DNA from: Semisulcospira habei
Lineage: Eukaryota > Mollusca > Gastropoda > Semisulcospiridae
DNA length: 64,000 bases
Direction of reading: 5' to 3'
Assembly: GCA_036245525.1 (NCBI GenBank)
Contig: BTPG01000008.1
Span: forward strand, 32,615,323-32,679,322
Shown here: in pieces, positions 59,301 through 63,500 of the stretch
How the letters are laid out: each line of letters starts with the position of its first letter
How positions within the stretch are numbered: position 1 is the stretch's first letter
Made by a program: the position numbers and the translations under genes
The notes under the pieces: generated by a model
Database searches by the model: none
The model's input: only the letters and a program-made list of their open reading frames with translations
Told to the model about the DNA's origin: nothing

Positions 59301-59795
59301 TAGTCAACTCGTCACAAGGGTCAGGGGGGCTTGACAGATGTGTATAAACTGATTATATTTTGAGAAAACATGGATTTTTATTGGTGCAGAAGCCATCCCT
59401 TGACTTATTGTCACATGTGTGGATCGGTCATAGTACTCATACAGGTGAGCCATAAGGGCCTTCTTGAAATCTCTTTAATTGTCCCGTGTCCAAGGAACAT
59501 GGATATAGAGTGGTGTCAGCAAAAGGCATAAATCCTTGTCAGCCTCCAAGCAAACTGCAGAGGCTCATAAGGATCTATGTCTGTTGCATTTGGTATTTGT
59601 TCAGTTTTCCTTAGCAGTGAAGTGATCAAAGACAATTTTAAATATTCTTTTTTTTTTTTCAGCGGACCCTGATCCACTGCGTCTCTATATCACGGGATTT
59701 GGCAAGACAACAACACAGGCTGATCTTCACAAATTGTTTCCTAAAGCTGTGGAAATTCACTTCCCAATCAAGAAGACAAACAAGCAGCCACTTGG
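19116..59795 (+). CDS. Nucleolin-like acidic RRM protein (partial: 10 exons, 5' and 3' ends missing)
   Basis: Ten exons join in frame to about 495 residues: 19116-19208, 23640-23690, 25772-25793, 26334-26771, 31979-32098, 33493-33807, 34408-34434, 36931-37075, 43415-43557 and 59663-59795. Order of parts: Lys/Pro/Thr-rich basic segment ([15 protein letters not shown]), a long Asp/Glu tract, [11 protein letters not shown] plus a second acidic tract, a Gln/Lys repeat region, RRM1 (RNP2 TLFMKNL; RNP1 CFAYLEFAS), a linker, and the first half of RRM2 (LRLYITGF). Alternating basic/acidic N-terminus plus tandem RRMs is the nucleolin plan; nucleolin acts in the nucleolus in rRNA transcription and processing. 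Both RRMs are split by a phase-2 intron before RNP1, supporting the model. The initiator exon and everything after 59795 were not found; the last seen donor (GG|gtgggt) points past the window. Confidence 0.8.
21322..21522. mobile_element. TTAA-type hairpin element, family I
   Basis: Left end CCAGAGGATGAAATTATCAA, right end GGGTGTTATGGGTTAA; core TTCAGGTTGGTGTCAGAATA with TTGGCGCACAAGC turn. The same family lies inverted at 33939-34148. Confidence 0.6.
21589..21728. mobile_element. TTAA element, family C, core deleted
   Basis: TTAATTCATTCTACCCCAAG and CTGGGGTAGAATGAGTTAA are excellent termini, but the shared hairpin core is reduced to GATCGATCTATCAAGGTCGA. Confidence 0.7.
22785..23213 (-). 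mobile_element. tRNA-derived SINE with LINE-like tail
   Basis: On the minus strand: head GTCCGTGGCGCAGTGGTTAA (box A) and GCGGTTCGATACCGGG (box B), body with a poly-C run and TTAAATGGCGTAAATCC, and a 3' tail of GCGCC..AATAACGGTATT plus (ATT)n. The tail resembles the CR1-type LINE ends at 29387 and 44206, suggesting those LINEs mobilise it. Confidence 0.8.
23319..23531. mobile_element. TTAA hairpin element, family A
   Basis: TTAACCCATTTAGCCACAGG to GGGGCTAAGAGGATTAA; core TAATTCAAGGGTAGTGCTAG..GAGCTTGGCGCC and mirror. Confidence 0.78.
23640..23690 (+). CDS. Nucleolin-like gene, candidate exon b
   Basis: 51 bases between a good acceptor (ttattttcag) and the strong donor AAT|gtaagt, phase 0-0, encoding [17 protein letters not shown]. 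Accepted because both splice sites and phases fit; there is no motif to confirm it. Confidence 0.42.
24060..24271. mobile_element. TTAA hairpin element, family B
   Basis: TTAACCCTATCATTCGGAAT and TCAGAATGATGTGGGTTGA; core AGTTCAAGGGTAGTGCCAGA, turn TTGGCGCCAAG. Confidence 0.75.
24318..24554. mobile_element. TTAA hairpin element, family D
   Basis: TTAACCCCTTTTTAAGCGG to GACTGTGAAGGGATTAA with a modified core: CTCATGAGCCCCTGCAGGAG mirrored after a short loop. Shares TTAA with the next element. Confidence 0.65.
24551..24772. mobile_element. TTAA hairpin element, family A
   Basis: TTAACCCATTTAACCCAACA to TTGGGGCTAAATGGGTTAA; core GGGTAGTGCCAGATGAGCTT and mirror. Confidence 0.78.
24829..25607 (+). 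repeat. GGCTCAC-type repeat with ~165-bp internal modules
   Basis: Starts GGCTCAGCTGCGAAGCAAAA and ends CACGTGAGCCATAAGAGCTT. In between the module TTCTCAAATACTATTCACAA..CAAACTTGGTGCAAAGATTC recurs. Other copies: 32247, 45333, 52636/54206, 58853. Non-coding; origin unknown. Confidence 0.65.
25772..25793 (+). CDS. Nucleolin-like gene, micro-exon c
   Basis: 22-base exon (GTAGKGK plus one base) between ctctgttttag and AAG|gtatgt. Its phase-1 end fits the next exon exactly to give [10 protein letters not shown]. Confidence 0.6.
25936..26158. mobile_element. TTAA hairpin element, family B
   Basis: TTAACCTATATCATACTGAG to ACAAATATAAGGGTTAA; core GGGTAGTGCCAGAATAGCTT and a near-perfect mirror. Reversed relative to 24060. 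Confidence 0.78.
26159..26300. repeat. Decayed family D fragment upstream of exon d
   Basis: AAGAGGCTTAGGTACTCCTG and GAGAACCTGTGCCTCTTG with GGCAGTGGC at the right end; the inner palindrome is largely lost. Confidence 0.4.
26334..26771 (+). CDS. Nucleolin-like gene, exon d (basic segment and first acidic tract)
   Basis: Encodes about 146 residues: a Lys/Pro/Ala-rich half with TP and KTP steps (possible proline-directed phosphorylation sites), then an acidic half made of Asp runs punctuated twice by DLEENMDD. Donor ATGG|gtaaag, phase 1. The GAT/GAC runs are long enough to be length-variable. Confidence 0.85.
27217..28704. mobile_element. Nested 1.5-kb element, TCAGACCTGCCAACC terminal inverted repeats
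   Basis: Perfect 15-bp inverted repeats at 27217-27231 and 28690-28704. The CTGCCAACC terminus resembles the element at 46096. Target duplication unclear. About 50 bases just outside each end (27163, 28752) are similar direct repeats. Confidence 0.6.
27291..28245 (-). mobile_element. piggyBac-like element remnant (955 bp, TTAACCCATATCCATC ends)
   Basis: Sixteen-base inverted termini TTAACCCATATCCATC at 27291 and 28245. On the minus strand near 27950-27770 small acidic reading frames survive ([27 protein letters not shown]), reminiscent of the acidic N-terminus of piggyBac transposases; no catalytic domain remains. Confidence 0.6.
29052..29266. mobile_element. TTAA hairpin element, family B (diverged), fused to a family A fragment
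   Basis: AAACCCTTTTCATTCTGATA to TGCATGTATTGGGTTAA; core GTTCAAGGGTGGTGCCAGAA, turn GGCGCCTGAGGCGCC. TTAA at 29263 also starts TTAATACATTTAGCCCTC, a family A left end running to about 29386. Confidence 0.65.
29387..30600 (-). mobile_element. CR1/L2-type LINE fragment, 3' end of the reverse-transcriptase ORF
   Basis: Minus-strand translation from 29952 to 29555 shows the CR1/L2 C-terminal signature [15 protein letters not shown], a [13 protein letters not shown] block and [15 protein letters not shown]. The 3' end is a GCGCATTATAAATACCGTAA-like tail with AATA repeats. 5'-truncated and interrupted at 29953-30527 by a DNA transposon; similarity resumes at 30528. Confidence 0.75.
29953..30522. 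mobile_element. DNA transposon with CAGGCATGGGAATT ends and poly-C core
   Basis: CAGGCATGGGAATT at the left, AATTCCCATGCCTG at the right, flanked by GGAGT (29948-29952; 30523-30527). The interior has two copies of poly-C plus CGTTTGATTTTTTGG (30340-30480). 570 bp, non-autonomous, inserted into the CR1-type LINE. Confidence 0.7.
30664..30894. mobile_element. TTAA hairpin element, family B
   Basis: TTAACCCTTATCATTTGGAA to GTGTGATATGGGTTAA; core GTTCAAGGGTAGTGCCAGAA and mirror, about 60-bp stem. Confidence 0.8.
31104..31203. repeat. Isolated ~45-bp-arm hairpin, family J
   Basis: GGACCCTTGTAGGCCTGAGG..AAAGGAACCATTGTACCCC and the complement back to AGGCCTGCAAGGGTCC. No TTAA ends. Confidence 0.7.
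31331..31800 (+). mobile_element. Short retroposon (SINE-like) with target-site duplication
   Basis: ACCCGGGTCTGCCCTGGGGG to GGGACGTTAAGCAATGTACA and an ACCAACC tail, flanked by ATCCAAGAC on both sides (31321-31330; 31801-31810). A second copy is at 55524. No clear tRNA boxes. A 121-bp DNA element interrupts it at 31634. Confidence 0.72.
31634..31754. mobile_element. 121-bp MITE with ATGGATGGGAC ends
   Basis: Perfect 11-bp inverted repeats ATGGATGGGAC/GTCCCATCCAT with 8-bp flanks AGAAAGTC/GGAAAGTC (7 of 8 match), as for hAT insertion. It is absent from the sister retroposon at 55524. Confidence 0.72.
31979..32098 (+). CDS. Nucleolin-like gene, exon e (second acidic tract)
   Basis: Acceptor tgattag; encodes [16 protein letters not shown] then an Asp/Glu run, ending GDAG before GAG|gtaaag. 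Its 120 bases are phase 1-1, so it can be skipped without a frameshift. Confidence 0.85.
32247..32799 (+). repeat. GGCTCAC-type repeat
   Basis: GGCTCACGCGAAGCAAAAGC to GCATGAGCCATAAGAGCTTT with two internal modules around CCCAAACTTGGTACAGAGAT. Lies in the intron after exon e. Confidence 0.65.
32856..32990. repeat. Decayed family D hairpin
   Basis: GATTCTTATGAGCCCTTGCA mirrored by AGGGGCTCGTAAGAATTT; outer ends poorly kept. Confidence 0.5.
32995..33186. mobile_element. TTAA hairpin element, family C
   Basis: TTAACTCGTTCTACCCCAGA to TTGGGGTAGAATGAGTTGA; the core stem TTCAAGGGTGATGCCAGAAT turns without the usual GGCGCC loop. First of three fused elements. Confidence 0.75.
33183..33396. mobile_element. 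TTAA hairpin element, family A
   Basis: Starts on the shared TTGA, core CAGTGCCAGGGTAGCTTGGC with mirrored GCACTACCCTTGAATTATC, and ends GGGCTGAATGCGTTAA. Confidence 0.72.
33393..33476. mobile_element. TTAA hairpin element, family A, left half
   Basis: TTAACCCACTTAGCCCCAAC to TTCAAGGGTAGTGCTAGATG, then cut off 14 bases before the acceptor of nucleolin-like exon f. Confidence 0.65.
33493..33807 (+). CDS. Nucleolin-like gene, exon f (Gln/Lys repeat region)
   Basis: Begins [17 protein letters not shown], then tandem 12-residue-like units of the type [12 protein letters not shown] (four imperfect copies), then [11 protein letters not shown] and [10 protein letters not shown]. Low-complexity, strongly basic. 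Phase 1-1, 315 bases. A truncated hairpin element ends just before the acceptor. Confidence 0.83.
33939..34148. mobile_element. TTAA hairpin element, family I
   Basis: TTAACCCATGACGAAGGC to ATCCTCAGGATGAAATGAGC; core AAGGGTGGTTTCAGAATAGC and GCCAAGCTGTTCTGACG. Confidence 0.62.
34408..34434 (+). CDS. Nucleolin-like gene, micro-exon g
   Basis: 27-base phase 1-1 exon (DSVTDAKRQ) between ttatttcag and CAAG|gtatct. Small and without a motif, but splice sites and phase agree with both neighbours. Confidence 0.62.
34547..36287 (+). mobile_element. RTE-type LINE, 5'-truncated, GATA tail, 14-bp target duplication
   Basis: Reverse-transcriptase blocks are visible but frameshifted and stopped: [20 protein letters not shown] (34577), FKKAFDRVW (about 34980), [24 protein letters not shown] (35263), and the C-terminal ACESWTL .. 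[11 protein letters not shown] .. GRRRGRRRK. The 3' end is a short (GATA)n. AATTTAACAATAAG flanks both sides (34533-34546; 36288-36301). A MITE lies inside the tail. Confidence 0.85.
36087..36251. mobile_element. 165-bp MITE inside the GATA tail
   Basis: CAAAGGTCTGAATTG and CAATTCAGACCTTTG are perfect inverted termini; (GATA)n lies on both sides, so the target duplication cannot be sized. Confidence 0.7.
36597..36807. mobile_element. TTAA hairpin element, family A
   Basis: TTAACCCATTTAGCCCTAAC to TTGGGATTAAATGAGTTAA; core GGGTAGTGCCAGGTGAGCTT, loop CTTAAG. Ends 124 bases before exon h. Confidence 0.8.
36931..37075 (+). CDS. Nucleolin-like gene, exon h (first half of RRM1)
   Basis: Encodes [20 protein letters not shown] and onward to KYRQ. 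The TLFMKNL block is RNP2 (beta strand 1) of an RNA-recognition motif. Ends phase 2 at TG|gtaagt. Confidence 0.9.
37270..37478. mobile_element. TTAA hairpin element, family D (diverged)
   Basis: TTAACCCATTCACTGCCACT, core AAGTCCTCGTAAGCCCCAGC mirrored; shares TTAA with the next element. Confidence 0.6.
37475..37654. mobile_element. TTAA hairpin element, family A, most of one arm deleted
   Basis: TTAACCCTTTTAGCCCCGGT to GGGGCTAAAAGGGTTA; after AGCTTGGTGCCAG the mirrored arm resumes only at GTTATCATGATCAGTCC. Confidence 0.7.
38011..38312. mobile_element. TTAA hairpin element, family A, left arm partly duplicated
   Basis: TTAACTCTTTTAGCCCCAAG to GGGGTTAAAAGGATTAA. The stretch TTGCAGGAGATGGAT...AGATTAGC occurs twice (38074 and 38169) before the complete hairpin turn. 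Confidence 0.72.
39802..40289 (-). mobile_element. RTE-type LINE 3' fragment (488 bp)
   Basis: Minus-strand C-terminal coding matches the larger copies at 47454 and 60052 ([20 protein letters not shown]). It ends with the same CTTACTTACG tail. ACAGTGAAGTCC flanks both sides (39790-39801; 40290-40301). Confidence 0.88.
41937..42123. repeat. Long hairpin, ~80-bp arms, family K
   Basis: TACTGAGCAACATTTTGCTT and GTGCCGATAACC face ATCGGCACTATGTCAAAC and AATGTTGCTCAGTATAAT; inner CAAAATGTCC/GGACATTTTG. Confidence 0.7.
42133..42355. mobile_element. TTAA hairpin element, family B
   Basis: TTAACCCATATCATACTGAG to CCGAATGTAAGGGTTAC; core GTTCAAGGGTGGTGCCAGAA. Starts ten bases after the family K hairpin. 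Confidence 0.78.
43415..43557 (+). CDS. Nucleolin-like gene, exon i (second half of RRM1)
   Basis: Completes the split Cys codon, giving [15 protein letters not shown] (RNP1, beta 3) and the last strand [11 protein letters not shown], then a Ser/Lys linker. Ends phase 1 at ACAG|gtcagt. A train of TTAA hairpin elements starts 24 bases after the exon. Confidence 0.9.
43581..43628. mobile_element. TTAA hairpin element, family G (first of a four-element train)
   Basis: TTAACACATTCGAGACAT mirrored by ATGTCTCGAGTGGGTTAA; only 48 bp in all. Confidence 0.7.
43625..43839. mobile_element. TTAA hairpin element, family D
   Basis: TTAACCCCTTCACTGCCA and TTGGCAGTGAAGGGGTTAA are the best preserved D termini in the window; core GCAAGAGGCATAGATCTTCA and mirror. 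Confidence 0.85.
43836..44049. mobile_element. TTAA hairpin element, family D variant
   Basis: TTAAACCTTTTCACCACCAG to TTGGCAAAGAAGGAGTTAA; core GATCTTCATGAGCTCCCGC. Confidence 0.72.
44046..44103. mobile_element. TTAA hairpin element, family H
   Basis: TTAATCCCTTTGCGCATGCT, stem GCATGCTGCCACC with mirrored GGTGGCTGCATGC, ending ATGGGGGTTAA; 58 bp. Confidence 0.65.
44206..44997 (-). mobile_element. CR1/L2-type LINE 3' fragment
   Basis: Minus-strand translation around 44740-44530 gives [29 protein letters not shown] and SYLSS, the conserved CR1/L2 C-terminus. The 3' tail is CATATAAATACCATGTATTA with (ATT)n; (CA)n and poly-G runs (44284-44345) interrupt it. Confidence 0.72.
45003..45168. mobile_element. 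Family C element with one hairpin arm deleted
   Basis: GAACTCATTCAGCCCTGACA to GGTCCTGGGGCAGAAAGTG; the core runs GTGGTGCCAGAATAGCTTGA directly into TCTGTCTC. Confidence 0.6.
46096..46731 (+). mobile_element. 636-bp DNA transposon with CATAGCTGCCAACC ends and zinc-finger exon remnant
   Basis: CATAGCTGCCAACC and GGTTGGCAGCTATG termini with GTAGTA on both sides; the uninterrupted site GTAGTA is at 55317-55322 in unit II. Inside, from 46435, a frameshifted piece reads [17 protein letters not shown] then [18 protein letters not shown], a Cys-x2-Cys N-terminal motif like that of hAT-related transposases. A poly-C tract with GTTTGATTTTTCGG follows. Confidence 0.75.
47454..50252 (-). mobile_element. 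RTE-type LINE, 2.8 kb, 5'-truncated, 11-bp target duplication
   Basis: AAAAGAATAAC lies on both sides (47443-47453; 50253-50263), and the empty site occurs once at 56422-56432 in duplication unit II. The 3' end has CTTACTTACTTACG on the + strand. 5' truncation removes the start of the endonuclease domain. Confidence 0.92.
47710..50252 (-). CDS. LINE polyprotein: AP endonuclease and reverse transcriptase (partial)
   Basis: One open frame of about 846 LINE-derived residues. The N-terminal part is an apurinic/apyrimidinic-type endonuclease: [18 protein letters not shown] (about residue 103), NQIDHICI and SDHHLL (about 199). The reverse transcriptase follows: [50 protein letters not shown] and YLGSIID. 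The pair carries out target-primed reverse transcription. The frame ends at AENEIG with TGA (about 47711) where the copy at 60052 has CGA and continues for about 90 residues, so this copy lacks its C-terminus as well as its N-terminus. RTE assignment rests on domain order and the short simple-repeat 3' end. Confidence 0.88.
52170..52364. mobile_element. Family A hairpin element in unit I (decayed)
   Basis: TTTAACCCTGAGGCCAAATT .. CATGATAATTCAAGTGTAGA .. GCGCCAAGCTGATCTGGCAT .. GGGCTAAATGTGTAAG. Its unit II counterpart is 58388-58582. Confidence 0.6.
52636..52880 (+). repeat. Direct repeat, ~243 bp, left copy
   Basis: Begins GGCTCACGCGTGAACCAAAA and ends AAAAAAATAGCTAT; repeated at 54206 with about three differences. 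The LINE at 52879-54205 lies exactly between the copies. Confidence 0.85.
52879..54205 (-). mobile_element. Non-LTR retrotransposon fragment with C-terminal zinc finger
   Basis: 5'-truncated element (1.3 kb) between two ~240-bp direct repeats. Its 3' end on the minus strand reads GTCCAGCCAAGAG. It differs in sequence from the RTE copies in this window. Confidence 0.8.
52907..54204 (-). CDS. Reverse-transcriptase C-terminal half with CCHC-type finger (partial)
   Basis: Open frame of about 430 residues within the element. It has [20 protein letters not shown] and [14 protein letters not shown] (catalytic Asp pair), the thumb-like [23 protein letters not shown], and the C-terminal [12 protein letters not shown]. 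It ends with a Cys2-His-Cys-like finger, [20 protein letters not shown] plus Cys, a frequent C-terminal ending of some animal non-LTR elements. The N-terminal endonuclease and first RT blocks are missing through truncation. Confidence 0.82.
55524..55908 (+). mobile_element. Short retroposon, second copy, 14-bp target duplication
   Basis: Same element as 31331 (CCCGGGTCTGCCCTGGGGGA .. GGGACGTTAAGCAATGTACA), flanked by TCGAACAATGCATC (55510-55523; 55909-55922). Absent from unit I at the matching place. Confidence 0.78.
58388..58582. mobile_element. Family A hairpin element in unit II (decayed)
   Basis: Same element as 52170 carried along by the tandem duplication; loop TGATGGCGCC. Confidence 0.6.
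58853..59455 (+). repeat. GGCTCAC-type repeat, third copy of the block
   Basis: GGCTCACGCGTGAACCAAAA to ACAGGTGAGCCATAAGGGCC; closes the duplicated block and abuts the right half of the split family D element. Confidence 0.7.
59663..59795 (+). CDS. Nucleolin-like gene, exon j (first half of RRM2)
   Basis: Acceptor tttttttttcag. Encodes [20 protein letters not shown] to [17 protein letters not shown] is RNP2 of a second RRM. Ends phase 2 at GG|gtgggt, the same relative position as the RRM1 intron, so the missing half lies downstream. Confidence 0.88.
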
Positions 59796-59928
59796 GTGGG
59801 TTATATTAATAGCGTGCTTGTGTAGGCAGCCCGTTGCAAATCTCAGAAATAGTTGAATAAGATCCATTTTTCTCTTCCTCCACATCTGACATCCTTGATC
59901 CTATCACCCCACTACGCATCTAAACAAG

Positions 59929-60027
59929 TATAGAGATCAGTCGCTACTTATCTCATCTAAGAAGGAATGTGGCAACTCAGTTGCCACATTCCTTCTTAGA
60001 TAAGATAAGTATCGACTGATCTATATA
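59929..60027. repeat. Near-perfect palindrome, ~45-bp arms, family M
   Basis: GATCAGTCGCTACTTATCTC, AAGAAGGAATGTGGCAACT and the mirrored AGTTGCCACATTCCTTCTT to CGACTGATC. No TTAA; lies between exon j and the next LINE. Confidence 0.78.
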
Positions 60028-60051
60028 CTACTTTGTTTATTTTGAAGAAGA

Positions 60052-63000
60052 GTACTTACTTACGCCTGTCACCCCTACCCGGGTATAGGCCGTCGACGAG
60101 AGACCTCCAGCAACTCCTGTCCTGTGCTTCTCCTTCGATTCTACTCCAGGTGGTTCCCATTCTCTTGATGTCTGCTTGGAGGTCTCGACGCCAGGAGTTT
60201 CTCGGCCTACCTCTTTTCCTCTTTCCCTGGGGGTTCCATGACAATGCCTGCCTAGTGATACTGGAAGCTGGCTTTCTCAGACTGTGACCGATCCATCCCC
60301 ATCTTCTTCGCCCAATTTCATTCTCTGCTGTTATCTGCTCTGTTCTCTCCCAGAGTCTGACGTTGCTGATCTTCTCTGGCCAGTGGATTTTCAAAATTCT
60401 TCTAAGGCAACTGTTCATGAAGGTCTGTACTCTGTTGACTGTGGTTTTTGTCAATCTCCAAGTCTCTGCTCCATATAGGAGAACTGCTTTTACATTGGAG
60501 TTGAAAATCCGGACTTTGGTGTGTTGTGACAGCTCTCTGGAACTCCACACTTTTTTCAACTGGAGAAAGGCTCCTCTGGCTTTACCGATTCGTGCTCTGA
60601 CATCTGCATCAGTGCCGCCTTTTTTGTCTATGATGCTCCCGAGATAGGTGAAGGACTCCACCTCCTCCAACGGGGTGCCAGCAAGAAAGACTGGTTCTTC
60701 CCTGGTTGCGTTCAGCCTCATTGTCTTTGTTTTCTGTTTGTGAATGGTGAGGCCCACTTGGGACGAGATGTCAGCAAGCCTCGTGGTCTTGTCCTGCATT
60801 TGTTGATGAGTGTGGGACAGTAATGCCAAGTCGTCTGCAAAATCGAGGTCGTCAAGCTGTGTCCACAGTGTCCACTGTATTCCACTTCGTCTGTGCTCTG
60901 TGGTCATATTCATGACCCAGTGTATGGCCAGTAGGAAGAGAAACGGAGACAGCAGACACCCCTGCCTGACACCAGTTCTGACCTGGAGCTCCCTGGTGAA
61001 CTGCCCTTCGTGGATCACGCGACATGTCATGACATCGTAGCTGCTCTTGATCAGGCGGATGAGTTTTGTGGGTACACCGTAGTGTCGTAGGAGTTTCCAC
61101 AGAGTCTCTCGGTCCACGCTGTCAAATGCTTTCTCATAATCCACAAAGTTGGCGTACAGCGGGGCGCTCCACTCCAGAGACTGTTCCACGATGATGTGGA
61201 GAGTGGCGATCTGGTCTGTACATGATCGGTTCTTCCTGAATCCTGCTTGCTGGTCTCTCAGCTGGGGGTCAACGGAGCTCTTCATTCTCTCTAGGATGAT
61301 CCTGTTGAAGAACTTTCCTGGTACTGACAGCAAGGTGATTCCTCTGTAGTTGGAACACTTGCTGAGGTCGCCTTTTTTGGGAAGCTTGATTAGGTACCCC
61401 TCCTTCCAGTCAGCCGGCATCACCTCCTCTTCCCAGATCTTTCCAAACAGTGGGTACAACATCTCCACTGTTGTCTCTAGGTCTGCTTTCAGAGACTCCG
61501 CTGGGATGCCATCTGGCCCTGCTGCTTTGCCGTTCTTCAAAAATGCCACTGCTCTTCTGATCTCTTCCCAGCTGGGTCTGTCACAGCTGATGGGTAGGTC
61601 GGTCTCTGCCGGCTGGATGTCGGGGGTCGGGTGGGCTAGGTCTGTTCAGTAACTCTTCAAAATACTCGGCCCATCTGTCAAGTTGGTCTGCTCTGTCTGC
61701 AATAGGCTTGCCTTCTTTGTCTTTTACTGGTCTTTCTGTACGGCCATACTTGCCCGACAATCTTCTGGTAATGTCGTAGAGCTGTTTCATGTTGCCGCTG
61801 CCTGCTGCCTTTTCTGCCTCTGCTGCCAGGCTGTCTGTGTGGGCCCTCTTGTCTGCCCTGATACTCCTCTTCACCTCGCGGTTGGCTTCCGAGTATTCCT
61901 CCTGTGCCCTGGCTTTGGCTGCTCTCGTGCGACTGTTGTTGACAGCTGCTTTCTTCTGCTTCCTCACTTCTATCTTCTTCAAGGTCTGTGCCGACAGCCA
62001 GTCCTTGTGATGGTGTTTCCTGAACCCTACAGTGTCCTTGCAGGTTGAGTTGAGCACCTCTCTAACTGCCTTCCACTGCTGCTCTGTGGTGACCGCCGCC
62101 TCCTCTTCATTTACTAGCTCCTGTAGTGCTTGAAACCGATTGGACAGCACCAGTTTGAACTCTTCTCTAACTCCAGTTTCTCTCAGGAGGCCTACATTAT
62201 AGCGCTGTCTTCTTGTTGTCTCTGTGCGGCTTTTCTTTAGCTTGAGCTTCATTCTTAAGGTAAGCAGATGGTGGTCTGAGGCGACATCTGCTCCCCTCCT
62301 CACTCGAACATCTTGAAGGGATCTTCTAAATTTTTTGCTAATGCAGATATGGTCTATTTGGTTCTCTGTTGTATGGTCAGGTGAGACCCAAGTTGCTTTG
62401 AGTATTCTTCTGTGTGGGAAGATGCTGCCTCCAATGACAAGTCTTTTTAGAGCACAAAAGTCCACAAACCTCTCCCCGTTCTCACTCATCTCCAAGCCTA
62501 GTCCCTGTCTCCCCATCACCTCTTCGTATCCGGTGTTGTCCTCCCCTATTTTGGCATTAAAATCGCCCATGACGATGGTGATGTCTCGCTCCGCACATTT
62601 GTCCACGGCACTCTGGAGTCGGTCGTAGAACTCTTGTTTCTCTTCCTCGTCACTGTCATTAGTGGGCGCATAACACTGGATGACATTCAGCTTGAGCTTT
62701 TTCTTGGTTCTAAAGGCTGCTGTGAAAATTCTTGGCCCAAGAGGTTCCCAGCCCATCAGCGCTCTCTGCGCCACTGGTGACAGCATAAATGCTACACCTT
62801 CAGTATGGGGGGCATTCTCCTCTTCATGACCTGAATACAGAATCATCTCCCCACTTAACAGCCTTTTCTGGCCAGACTGCGTCCATCTGGCTTCACTGAT
62901 ACCTAGCAGGGAAAGGTTGTACTTTTGCATTTCCGCTGCTATCTGGGCGGCCTTGCCGCTCTGGTACATGGTCTTGACGTTCCATGTGCCCATGATTGTG

Positions 63001-63400
63001 TCCCTGGATAGAGAGAGGCGGCTCGGTCCTGTGGTTTCCGAAGACTCCCAGCTTTCACCACACGACGTCATAAATCTTCTGGTAGAAGAACCTTCCTCCT
63101 CCAGGAAAGGAATTTCTGTTTGTCTTTTCTCGGCGTTTTTGTAGCTATCTCTTTATTTGCACGGTGGGGAAGCTACACCCACGCCCAACCCCCTTACTAG
63201 GAGGACCAGGGGTTTTCTGTCGGGGTCTCCTTCCCTTAGACCATGTTGGTTCACGGCACCTTATTTCATTTGGTCACCCCTCGCGCGAGGGACCCCCTAT
63301 CCACCAGTCCACCCAGGGGACGCGGCTCAACGCCATATGGTCCCAGCTCGAGGAAAGGGTATTTACCCGAAATATTAATAAATTGTGTTGTACCCGTCTT
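60052..63400 (-). mobile_element. RTE-type LINE, near full length (5' end approximate)
   Basis: The same family as 47454 but retaining the 5' coding start and a GC-rich 5' leader (about 63072-63400). The 3' end shows the CTTACTTACG tail. I could not find a target-site duplication, so the 5' boundary is uncertain. Confidence 0.82.
60056..63071 (-). pseudogene. LINE polyprotein, nearly complete, one frameshift
   Basis: The first frame (63071-61581, 496 residues) includes [39 protein letters not shown] and SDHHLL (AP endonuclease). The second frame (61549-60056, 497 residues from its first Met) has the reverse transcriptase with [22 protein letters not shown] and FADDLALL, and the C-terminal [13 protein letters not shown] .. 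[12 protein letters not shown]. The frames are split near 61622 by loss of two G from a G run (five here, seven at 49024 in the sister copy). Without that change the protein would be about 1,000 residues, the usual RTE size. Confidence 0.87.
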
Positions 63401-63500
63401 TTCTAAGCGTGTTTCTTCTCCGTTCGGTACTTCTTTGCATTTTACATGCTTGGCTTTTTGGTCTGGATTAGATAAATTGAGAACAGTGTGTGTTGTGTTC

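Larger units (their letters stand above)
45295..59629. mobile_element. Family D hairpin element split by ~14 kb
   Basis: The left part (45295-45332: AACCCCTTCACTGCCAGAAA to GTGTTTTT) and right part (59466-59629: GAAATCTCTTTAATTG to TTAGCAGTGAAG) fit together as one family D element. Everything between begins and ends with the GGCTCAC repeat. Confidence 0.6.
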
